Shown here: in pieces, positions 58,048-64,000 of the stretch
How positions within the stretch are numbered: the stretch's first letter is position 1
Layout: each line of letters begins with the position of its first letter
NCBI GenBank assembly: GCA_017883205.1
Contig: JADGNZ010000029.1
Span: 1 to 64,000, forward strand
Reading direction: 5' to 3'
DNA: 64,000 nucleotides
Source: Thermoanaerobaculia bacterium
GTDB taxonomy: Bacteria; Acidobacteriota; Thermoanaerobaculia; Gp7-AA8
Made by a program: the position numbers and the translations under genes
Notes under the pieces: model-generated
What the model was told of the DNA's origin: nothing
Database searches by the model: none
What the model saw: the letters and a program-made list of their open reading frames with translations, nothing else

Positions 58048-58692
58048 TCACCGCACGACCGGATTGTTGCTGGCATCAACAAACCGCACCTTTGTCGCAC
58101 CGAGCGTGTGCAGCAGCCCCGCGATCCTCGCCTCGGCGTTTTGCTGCGCGAGCGGGAGGATGCCTTTGTGGACTGCTTCGTTGCGGATGTTCTGCTCGGC
58201 GTATTGGCGTGCGCGGCCTTCCATGCCGACGTCGGCGCGGCGGAAGACGCCCGTGCGCCGGCCGGTGACGCGCGTGGTGCGGTTATCGATGCGCGAGACG
58301 AGGAGTTGGGGAGGCGGAAGGCGTACGACGATCGTGCCGTTAGACTCGCGGCGGACATCCTCCTGCTTCAACAGCGACAGGTCGACGCCGGCGATGACGT
58401 CGCCGGTGGCGTAGAGCGTCAGCTCGTCACCGGCCAGAGCGTTCGGAATGAGGTCGTATGTCTGCCTGATCGTGCTGATGCTGGTGACGCGCATGGTTGC
58501 GGTCTCGAGGCGGTTGAGGTCGCGAACGCGCGTCACGAGCGTTCCCAGGTCGACCGTTTCCTCCTTCGACGTCACGGCGCTGACGGCGGCCTGATCGATG
58601 CGGCGAACCAGAAACCAGACGGTCGCCGCCGCGATGGCCACGATGAACGCCGTGGCGCCGAGAAGGGTTAGGATCTGTCGTCGTCGCGTCAT
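58048..58692 (-). CDS. DUF4230 family membrane-anchored protein
   Basis: 214 residues. N-terminal membrane helix (LLGATAFIVAIAAATVWFLV), then a DUF4230 domain with strands and helices (ATMRVTSISTIRQT, ELTLYATGDVIAGVDLSLL, TIVVRLPPPQLLVSRID) and a C-terminal helix (AEQNIRNEAVHKGILPLAQQNAEARI, key residues only). Members are widespread and their role is unknown. Start ATG 58692. Confidence 0.8.
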   Translation of the reverse strand: MTRRRQILTLLGATAFIVAIAAATVWFLVRRIDQAAVSAVTSKEETVDLGTLVTRVRDLNRLETATMRVTSISTIRQTYDLIPNALAGDELTLYATGDVIAGVDLSLLKQEDVRRESNGTIVVRLPPPQLLVSRIDNRTTRVTGRRTGVFRRADVGMEGRARQYAEQNIRNEAVHKGILPLAQQNAEARIAGLLHTLGATKVRFVDASNNPVVR

Positions 58693-58810
58693 GGATTCCA
58701 GAATTTCGTTTGCTTTTGGAATTTTCTGCTATTCTTCCGCTCTCCCGGTAGGATCCAAGGAAGAATTCAAGGGTACGGCGGCCCTTCCGGCCTTCGGCCT
58801 TCTGCCTCGG

Positions 58811-58873
58811 GCTGCTGATCCTGATCAACTAGTCCTGATCGACTAACCCACTGATCTCTAATCCGCTGATCGC
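58811..58873. repeat. GCTGATCCTGATCAACTAG repeat words (family D)
   Basis: CTGATC-type words in tandem within the gap between two minus-strand genes, related to 53998-54057. Only partly palindromic. Confidence 0.45.
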
Positions 58874-58908
58874 TTTCCACTCCCTCCGATCACTCACGGG
58901 AACGAACG

Positions 58909-59952
58909 CTACATCCCGCTGTCTCTTCGCAGGCGCCACTGCTTCTCGATGTGTCCGGCAAAGCTTGATCTGCCGGTTTCGAGCCACTCGGTCAGAAGGT
59001 CGATGCTGATCTCGTCGAGCGAGTCGATGATGGCCAGGCTGGCCGCCTGCGCCACGCGCTCGATCGGCTTCTCGAGTTGTGCGATGGTTTTGGCCGATCG
59101 GGTCAGACGCCAGGCCAGATCTTCGTCGCGATTCATCGCCAGGATTCGGTTCGCGAGCAACGTCAGCAGCACCGCGCCGTTCCAGTTCGTGCGGCGATCC
59201 CAACGCGGCGGAATGACGAAGTCTTCGGCGTTGATCTCGCCCGCCAGCGCGGCGATGTGACGTTCGGTCGCCAGGCGAATCGGCCCGAGGTCCGCGTGGA
59301 ACAGCATTTCGTAAGTGTCGTTCTGGTCGTCGCCAGTGAGCGATCGCGCAAGCGCGTTCCGCGCGGTGGCATCAAGTTCGACCGGCGCTCCGGCGAAGAA
59401 CAAAGCCGCATACTTCTTTGCCAGCTCGGCGAGCTCGGCTAGCGCCGTGAGATCGGTCGTGACCGGATAGATGATCGGAATCACGACGCCCCAGCGCAGT
59501 CCCCGTTCCTTTGCCTCGACGAACAGCGTTTCGATTCGCGAAAACTCGAGTGGCCATGGCGCGATGGCGATGACGGCATCATCCTGAACTTCCGCCGGCA
59601 ACTCGCCGCGCGCAGAAACGAGGTGGAGTGCCGCGACCTGCTGCTCCGCGCAAAACTGCAACGCTTCCTGGCCACGCCGGAAGATCACCTCGGCAAACTC
59701 GGTGGCGTCGATCATCACGGGCGCGTGCAGCGGATGCCGCGCCGTCGTGCGCTCGAGATCGTCGCGCACGTTCTCGCACACCGCCACCTCGAAACGGTCC
59801 GCACACGACGCGCGCAGATCGATGTAGTCGATGGCGATCGGGGCGGCGCGCCGCGGGCTGTAGGGCGCAATCGTCGTGGCCGCCCAATACGGTGGCTCGG
59901 GCACGTGCGCGCGCGTGAGCCGCAGATGCTGCGTCTTCTTGTAGACGATCAA
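58909..59952 (-). CDS. hypothetical protein downstream of ribE
   Basis: 347 residues, no family recognised. Alternating strands and helices to about 210 (VMIDATEFAEVIFRRG, VAALHLVSARGE, RWGVVIPIIYPVTT, ALFFAGAPVEL) look like a TIM-barrel-type alpha/beta protein; a helical tail follows. No cofactor motif seen. The TTG at 59952 is preceded by TACACT 8 nt upstream, a leaderless promoter within the ribE-to-gene gap, so it can be expressed apart from rib genes. Confidence 0.7.
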   Translation of the reverse strand: MIVYKKTQHLRLTRAHVPEPPYWAATTIAPYSPRRAAPIAIDYIDLRASCADRFEVAVCENVRDDLERTTARHPLHAPVMIDATEFAEVIFRRGQEALQFCAEQQVAALHLVSARGELPAEVQDDAVIAIAPWPLEFSRIETLFVEAKERGLRWGVVIPIIYPVTTDLTALAELAELAKKYAALFFAGAPVELDATARNALARSLTGDDQNDTYEMLFHADLGPIRLATERHIAALAGEINAEDFVIPPRWDRRTNWNGAVLLTLLANRILAMNRDEDLAWRLTRSAKTIAQLEKPIERVAQAASLAIIDSLDEISIDLLTEWLETGRSSFAGHIEKQWRLRRDSGM

Positions 59953-59960
59953 GCCGCGAC

Positions 59961-59966
59961 AGTGTA
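59961..59966 (-). promoter_or_regulatory. -10 element before the 347-residue gene
   Basis: TACACT on the minus strand, 8 nt before the TTG start; third copy of this exact hexamer at such a position. Confidence 0.45.
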
Positions 59967-59975
59967 ATGCGCGTC

Positions 59976-60572
59976 TCAGCGCCGGAGGTATGGCGTGACC
60001 AGCGATTGCACGTACTTGGCGAGCATGTCGAGCTCGAGATTCACACGATCGCCCTCGGCCGCGTCGCCGAGGTTGGTACGAGCGAGAGTTTCGGGGATGA
60101 GCGCCGCGCCGAAGGTGGAGCCGTCGGGTTCGACGACGGTCAGCGACACGCCATCGACGGCGATGGAGCCTTTGTCGACGATGAGGGCCGCATACTCGGC
60201 GGGATTGCTCCAGCGATAGACCGCGAACGCACCTTCGCGTTTGATGGACTCAAGCGTTCCCACTCCGTCGACGTGTCCCTGCACGAGATGCCCGCCAAGC
60301 CGGTCGCCGAGAGCCATCGCGCGCTCGACGTTGATGCGTGCTCCGCGAACGAGTGCGCCGAGCGTCGTGCGCGCGAGCGTTTCGTTCGAGACGTCGGTGA
60401 GGAGCGATCCGTCATCCTGCGGGAGAACGGTCAGGCAGACGCCGTTGACGGCCAGACTCTCGCCTCGCGCGAACGGCTCCGGATCTTCGGTGCGCACGCG
60501 CAGTTGCGCACCCGACTCGCTGATGACGAGCGATTCGATGATACCGGTGCGATGGATGATGCCTGTGAACAT
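59976..60572 (-). CDS. ribE: riboflavin synthase alpha chain
   Basis: 198 residues, two lumazine-binding barrels in tandem: MFTGIIHRTGIIES and NGVCLTVLPQD in the first, MALGDRLGGHLVQGHVDGVG and DGVSLTVVEPD in the second. Dismutates two lumazine molecules to riboflavin. ATG shares its A with the ribD stop (TAATG), so the two genes are coupled. Confidence 0.94.
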   Translation of the reverse strand: MFTGIIHRTGIIESLVISESGAQLRVRTEDPEPFARGESLAVNGVCLTVLPQDDGSLLTDVSNETLARTTLGALVRGARINVERAMALGDRLGGHLVQGHVDGVGTLESIKREGAFAVYRWSNPAEYAALIVDKGSIAVDGVSLTVVEPDGSTFGAALIPETLARTNLGDAAEGDRVNLELDMLAKYVQSLVTPYLRR

Positions 60573-61687
60573 TAGGGGGTGGGTTTTGGGGCGTGGGGTG
60601 TGGGAGATAATGTGCTCGGAGTTGATGGAGCTGCAGATGATGGAGCTGAAGTTTCCGCTTCGCTCCCACCCCCCACCCCCAACTCCCCACCCCCCGGATA
60701 CAAAGTAATCATCAGATCCTCTCCTACGGTCTCGACGCGATCAAAGCGAAAGCGAGGAGCGTCTGTCAACTTCGCGATGCCGTCACCGCTGAAGATCGAA
60801 GGGGCCGTAGCTCCCCCCACGACCATCGGTGCGACGAAAAGGATCATCTTCTGCCACCGGCCTCGGCTGATGAATTCCGAGAGCACGTTGGATCCTCCTT
60901 CAACGATCACCGAGTGGATGCCCTGTCCGTAAAGACCTGCCAGGAGCTCGTCGAGATCGGCGTCTCGGGTGATATGAATCGTCGATCCGCCGTCGGTTAG
61001 GACGCTTGCGTCGGGCGGAACGACGGAGCTGCGATCGAGGATAACGCGTGTCCAGCCTGCAGCAGACGTGTTCCAGCCGAGCCGGCGCGTGAGGCGCGGG
61101 TTGTCGGCGCGCACCGTGCCGCCGCCGACTAGGATCGCGTCGAGCTCCTCGCGCAGCGCCAGGCTCTTCTCGCGTGACGCTTCCGAGGTAATCCACTGGC
61201 TTTGTCCGGTCACGGTGGCCAGCTTGCCATCGAGCGTCATTCCCGCTTTCAGCAGCACGAACGGACGCCGGTGTGTGACGGCGTGGATGAACGTCTCGTT
61301 GAGCCGGCGCGCCTCGGTTTCGAGCACGCCGGTGGTGACGTCGATGCCCGCCGCGCGCAACTTCTCGATTCCGCCGCGCGCCGCATCGTGGGGATCGCGC
61401 ATGGCGACGACGACGCGCGCGACGCCGGCGTCGATGATGGCGTCGACGCAGGGTGGCGTGCGGCCGTGGTGTGCGCATGGTTCCAGCGTCACGATCATCG
61501 TGGCGCCGCGCGCGTCGCAACCGCGCAACGCCTCGATCTCTGCGTGCGGCTCACCAGCGCGATGATGCCATCCTTCGCCGATGAGGTAGCCATCGCGGGC
61601 GATGACGCATCCGACCATCGGATTCGGACTCACGGAGTAGCGGCCACGCGCAGCGAGATCGAGCGCGTGTCGCATGAGGTCTTCCAC
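60572..61687 (-). CDS. ribD: bifunctional riboflavin deaminase-reductase with repeat-derived tail
   Basis: 371 residues. N-terminal zinc deaminase with HAEIEAL and TLEPCAHHGRTPPC, then the NADPH reductase (LLKAGMTLDGKLAT, SVIVEGGSNVLSEFI). Steps two and three of riboflavin synthesis. After LMITLYPGG the last ~35 residues (SAPSSAAPSTPSTLSPTP and similar) are encoded by the arms of a GTGGGG/CCCCAC palindrome, not by normal RibD sequence. No FMN riboswitch is visible upstream: the 92-nt gap holds the degP terminator. Confidence 0.93.
   Translation of the reverse strand: MEDLMRHALDLAARGRYSVSPNPMVGCVIARDGYLIGEGWHHRAGEPHAEIEALRGCDARGATMIVTLEPCAHHGRTPPCVDAIIDAGVARVVVAMRDPHDAARGGIEKLRAAGIDVTTGVLETEARRLNETFIHAVTHRRPFVLLKAGMTLDGKLATVTGQSQWITSEASREKSLALREELDAILVGGGTVRADNPRLTRRLGWNTSAAGWTRVILDRSSVVPPDASVLTDGGSTIHITRDADLDELLAGLYGQGIHSVIVEGGSNVLSEFISRGRWQKMILFVAPMVVGGATAPSIFSGDGIAKLTDAPRFRFDRVETVGEDLMITLYPGGGELGVGGGSEAETSAPSSAAPSTPSTLSPTPHAPKPTP
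60575..60697. repeat. GTGGGGTGTGGGAG palindrome coding for the RibD tail (family C variant)
   Basis: GGGGTGGGTTTTGGGGCGTGGGG near 60575-60600 (short words) faces CCCACCCCCCACCCCCAACTCC near 60664-60690. In frame with ribD up to its stop. Confidence 0.7.
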
Positions 61688-61711
61688 GACGCGATTGTAG
61701 TGGCTAAAAAC

Positions 61712-61741
61712 AAAACCGCCGGCGAAGTCGCCGGCGGTTTC
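61712..61741 (-). terminator. rho-independent terminator of the DegP gene
   Basis: Perfect 12-bp stem AAACCGCCGGCG / CGCCGGCGGTTT with a 4-nt loop, followed on the minus strand by TGTTTTTAG. Lies 39 nt after the DegP stop. Confidence 0.85.
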
Positions 61742-61779
61742 TGCCGGCGATCTGCCGGCGTTACAAGTGATGTGTTGTC

Positions 61780-63348
61780 TCAGGGCACATGGATGAAGCG
61801 GTAGCCGGAAATTGCGGCGCCGCCTCGGCCTGCCGGCGAGGTCACGTAAATACGCGCAGTCTGGCCGCCCTTGAGATGATCGATCGCCGCACGGAACTGC
61901 GCCAGGTTGGTGATCTTCTCGCCCTGCACTTCGCTGATGACGTCGCCCTCGCTGAGGACATCGCCGGCGGGAGAGACTTCCTTGACGCTCGTCACGAGGA
62001 CGCCGGTGATGTTGTCGGCCTGGCCGTACTGCTGGCGCAACTGCGGCGTGAGCTCCTGAACGGACATACCGAGCTTGTTGTGCGCTGGTGCGGCCTCATC
62101 GGGGGTAGTCACGTCCGGCTTATCGCCATCGGGGGCTCGCTCGATCGTCGAAGCGGTCAGCGTCTTGCGCTTGCCGTCGCGGATGACAGTCAAATTGATC
62201 TTGTTGCCGACCGGCTGATACGAGATGTAGTCGATGAGCTGGCGGTTGTTGTTGACCGGATGTCCGTCCGCTTCGATGATGACGTCGCCGGGCTGGAGGC
62301 CTGCGCGCTCGGCTGGTTTGCCGGGCTCGATCGTCTGCACGAGGGCTCCTCGGGCATCCGCTAGATTGAAGCCGTTCTTAACGTCCTCGGTGACGTCGAT
62401 GATACCCATGCCGAGGTAGCCGCGCGTGACTTTGCCTTGCTTGAGCTGCGAGAGCAGGCGCTTGGCGGTGTTGATCGGGGTGGCGAAGCCGAGGCCCTGC
62501 GCGCCACCACCGCGGATGGCGGTATTGATGCCGACGACCTCGCCGTTGACGTTCATCAGCGGGCCGCCCGAGTTGCCGAAGTTGATGGCGGCATCGGTCT
62601 GGATGAAGTTTTCGAACGAGCTCGTCTCCTTGCTCAGGCCGAGGGAGCGGCCTTTGGCGGAGATGACGCCTACGGTAAGCGTGTTTTCGAACTGATAGGG
62701 ATTGCCGACGGCGATGGCCCAGTCACCCTTGCGGATGCGGTCGGAGTCGCCGAGCGGAACGAAAGGAAGAGCCTGGCCGGCCTCGATCTTGAGCAGCGCG
62801 ATGTCGGTGGCCGGGTCGCGGCCGATGATCTTTGCTTCGAGCGTGCGGCCGCCGATGCCGTTCTCGTCGGCACCCATGTGAACCTCAACGGTTCGTGCGC
62901 CGTCGATGACGTGGTTGTTCGTCATGATGTAGCCATCGGGGGAAATGATGAAGCCGGATCCACCGGCGACCTGCTTCTGTTCGTCGTCATCGCCGCCCGG
63001 GACTTTTCCGTGAGGGCTCCGCTGGCCGTTGCCATTCCCGCGAGGATCGGGGAAGAAGAAGTCGAAGGGATCGGCTCCGAATGGGGTGCCTTTGCGGAGG
63101 TCGCTGGTCTTGATGACCTCGGTCGACCGGATCGAAACGACCGCGGGCATGACCCGCGCCGCGACGTCGGCGAAGGACGGAATCGTGACCGTCGGGACCG
63201 GAGCGTTGGAGAGTGTTGCAGGGACGGCTGACGACTGCGCGTTCGACGCCTTCATGAAGCCGAGGTCGGCGCTGAGCACGACTCCGAAGGCAACCGAAGC
63301 GATGATGATCGCAATCGTCGACAGAATACGTTTGGTGGTTGGTTTCAT
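61780..63348 (-). CDS. DegP/HtrA family periplasmic serine protease
   Basis: 522 residues. Membrane-spanning or signal segment (IAIIIASVAFGVVLSA), trypsin-like domain with His in TNNHVIDGA, Asp in DPATDIALLKIE and Ser in NFGNSGGPLMN, then two PDZ domains (GYLGMGIIDVTEDV, GLQPGDVIIEADG; LGMSVQELTPQL, LSEGDVISEVQGE). Chaperone-protease for envelope quality control. ATG 63348 has AAGGAG 10 nt upstream. A strong terminator follows. Confidence 0.94.
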   Translation of the reverse strand: MKPTTKRILSTIAIIIASVAFGVVLSADLGFMKASNAQSSAVPATLSNAPVPTVTIPSFADVAARVMPAVVSIRSTEVIKTSDLRKGTPFGADPFDFFFPDPRGNGNGQRSPHGKVPGGDDDEQKQVAGGSGFIISPDGYIMTNNHVIDGARTVEVHMGADENGIGGRTLEAKIIGRDPATDIALLKIEAGQALPFVPLGDSDRIRKGDWAIAVGNPYQFENTLTVGVISAKGRSLGLSKETSSFENFIQTDAAINFGNSGGPLMNVNGEVVGINTAIRGGGAQGLGFATPINTAKRLLSQLKQGKVTRGYLGMGIIDVTEDVKNGFNLADARGALVQTIEPGKPAERAGLQPGDVIIEADGHPVNNNRQLIDYISYQPVGNKINLTVIRDGKRKTLTASTIERAPDGDKPDVTTPDEAAPAHNKLGMSVQELTPQLRQQYGQADNITGVLVTSVKEVSPAGDVLSEGDVISEVQGEKITNLAQFRAAIDHLKGGQTARIYVTSPAGRGGAAISGYRFIHVP

Positions 63349-63531
63349 ATTGACGAGGCTCCTTAGAAAGAACGGTAATCGGTTATGTCTGGCATTGCCG
63401 GCCCATTTGCCCCGACTGGCCAATGGGCCGCTTTCTATCCTGAGACGAACGAGATCGCGAAAAGTTTCGGTGGCCCGCTCGTCTGCGAATACGAAGAACA
63501 CAATCGGCCGTTGAAGCGTTCCGCCAAACGT

Positions 63532-63557
63532 AAAAAAAGGCCCCGTTTTGCGGGGCC
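63532..63557 (-). terminator. rho-independent terminator of the GlsB-like gene
   Basis: GGCCCCG-CAAAA-CGGGGCC followed on the minus strand by TTTTTTTA. Confidence 0.88.
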
Positions 63558-63588
63558 TGAGGAAAAAAGGGCGGGTTGCGGCGGGCCG

Positions 63589-63840
63589 TCAGACGACGGC
63601 ACGCCTTCCCACGATTAAACGGTAGATAAACAGCAGGACGATCGCGCCGATGATGGAGCCGATCCAACCGGCCGTCTGTTCGTTGTGACCGAGCATCGAA
63701 GCGAGAAAGCCTCCGACGAACGATCCGGCGACACCCAGCAGGATCGTGACGATCCAGCCGCCCGGGTCGCGTCCGGGCATGAGGAACTTGGCGATCGCGC
63801 CCACTACGAGACCGAATAGAAGCCATCCAAGGATGTTCAT
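63589..63840 (-). CDS. GlsB/YeaQ/YmgE family small membrane protein
   Basis: 83 residues, three hydrophobic helices rich in glycine: [36 protein letters not shown] and [17 protein letters not shown]; the loop MPGRDPGGW is the family hallmark. Related to transglycosylase-associated proteins induced by stress. AAGGAG precedes the ATG. Function unproven. Confidence 0.9.
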   Translation of the reverse strand: MNILGWLLFGLVVGAIAKFLMPGRDPGGWIVTILLGVAGSFVGGFLASMLGHNEQTAGWIGSIIGAIVLLFIYRLIVGRRAVV

Positions 63841-63911
63841 TTTTTCTCCTTCAAGGTTGGCCAGCGCAGGTGGCCGGCGTGATTCTGGTTGAGCAAGTGA
63901 AGTGCCATGGA

Positions 63912-64000
63912 TGGGGGTCGTGCGTCGGGGGTCGGGTGTCGGAGATTGGAGTCGGGTTTTTTGAGGGTGTCGCGTGTCGGGAGTCGGGTGTCGAAGCTGG
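63912..64000. repeat. family C words at the right edge
   Basis: GGGGGTCGTGCGTCGGGGGTC and GGGAGTCGGGTGTCG words continue to the last base. The facing arm must lie beyond the window. Confidence 0.7.

Noticed and set aside
61688-61779. FMN riboswitch upstream of ribD
   Set aside because: The gap is only 92 nt and is taken by the DegP terminator hairpin; no RFN-element motifs are visible.
1-64000. tRNA, rRNA, insertion sequence or prophage genes
   Set aside because: Looked for by eye (conserved tRNA arms, transposase or integrase motifs); none could be supported.

Overview
The window is GC-rich, gene-dense chromosomal DNA from a Gram-negative bacterium. It encodes an outer-membrane TonB-dependent receptor with a carboxypeptidase-like N-terminal domain, an alpha-2-macroglobulin/PbpC pair, periplasmic DsbD and DegP, a large VPS10/BNR-repeat protein and a VWFA-type exported protein. 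That mixture suggests Acidobacteriota or a close relative. This is inference: no rRNA or tRNA gene was found to confirm it. 

Layout. 193-2801: a fused solute-binding/permease amino-acid ABC transporter, its ATPase and a small membrane zinc-finger-like protein. 2875-11521 (minus strand): murA, folP, cdaA, cdaR and glmM, a cell-wall, folate and cyclic-di-AMP block, followed by a TauE/SafE permease and a VWFA protein. 11656-15750: a YycJ-type metallo-beta-lactamase-fold protein with a C-terminal clamp-binding-like motif, a membrane-bound MutS-like ATPase, and decaying or orphan antitoxin genes. 15909-16475: a 21-bp tandem array in front of a 1,110-residue VPS10-type protein. 20072-28243: an orphan RHH antitoxin, an MFS pump, a phosphopantetheinyl transferase, a PilZ protein, an M16 protease and a Uma2 nuclease. 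28369-33667: the TonB receptor, an alpha/beta hydrolase and an exported protein. 33789-35599: a RelA/SpoT-domain gene with a small partner, then a redoxin whose active-site first cysteine codon is TGA (probable selenocysteine). 35687-39284: a phosphoesterase, an ankyrin protein and a NarL-type two-component pair. 39601-40122: a second 21-bp array in front of the alpha-2-macroglobulin/pbpC operon. 48467-53952: a C26 amidotransferase-like hydrolase, a thioredoxin, DsbD, RecO and a cyclophilin. 54062-56946: a promoter, a Trp-Trp leader peptide and a fused aroD-aroE followed by trpE. 57033-63840: DDAH, a DUF4230 protein, an unknown protein, ribE, ribD, DegP and a GlsB-like protein. 

Three genome-wide habits stand out. 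(1) Intergenic gaps are filled with long imperfect palindromes of at least seven sequence families. Several have entered reading frames: an ~82-residue insert in GlmM, a tail on RibD, two sites in PbpC, and the ends of GlmM and FolP. (2) Many genes have a -10-like hexamer 6-9 nt before the start codon and no ribosome-binding site, so leaderless mRNAs look common; the trp leader peptide is one of them. (3) TTG starts preceded by a strong GGAGG-type site occur in several exported or membrane proteins. 

The most unusual local system is 32240-35599. An intact TGA-containing redoxin gene sits beside two truncated relics of the same gene family. Each of the three lies directly downstream of a plus-strand gene, and one of those genes is the RelA/SpoT-domain pair that could be a toxSAS-like module.
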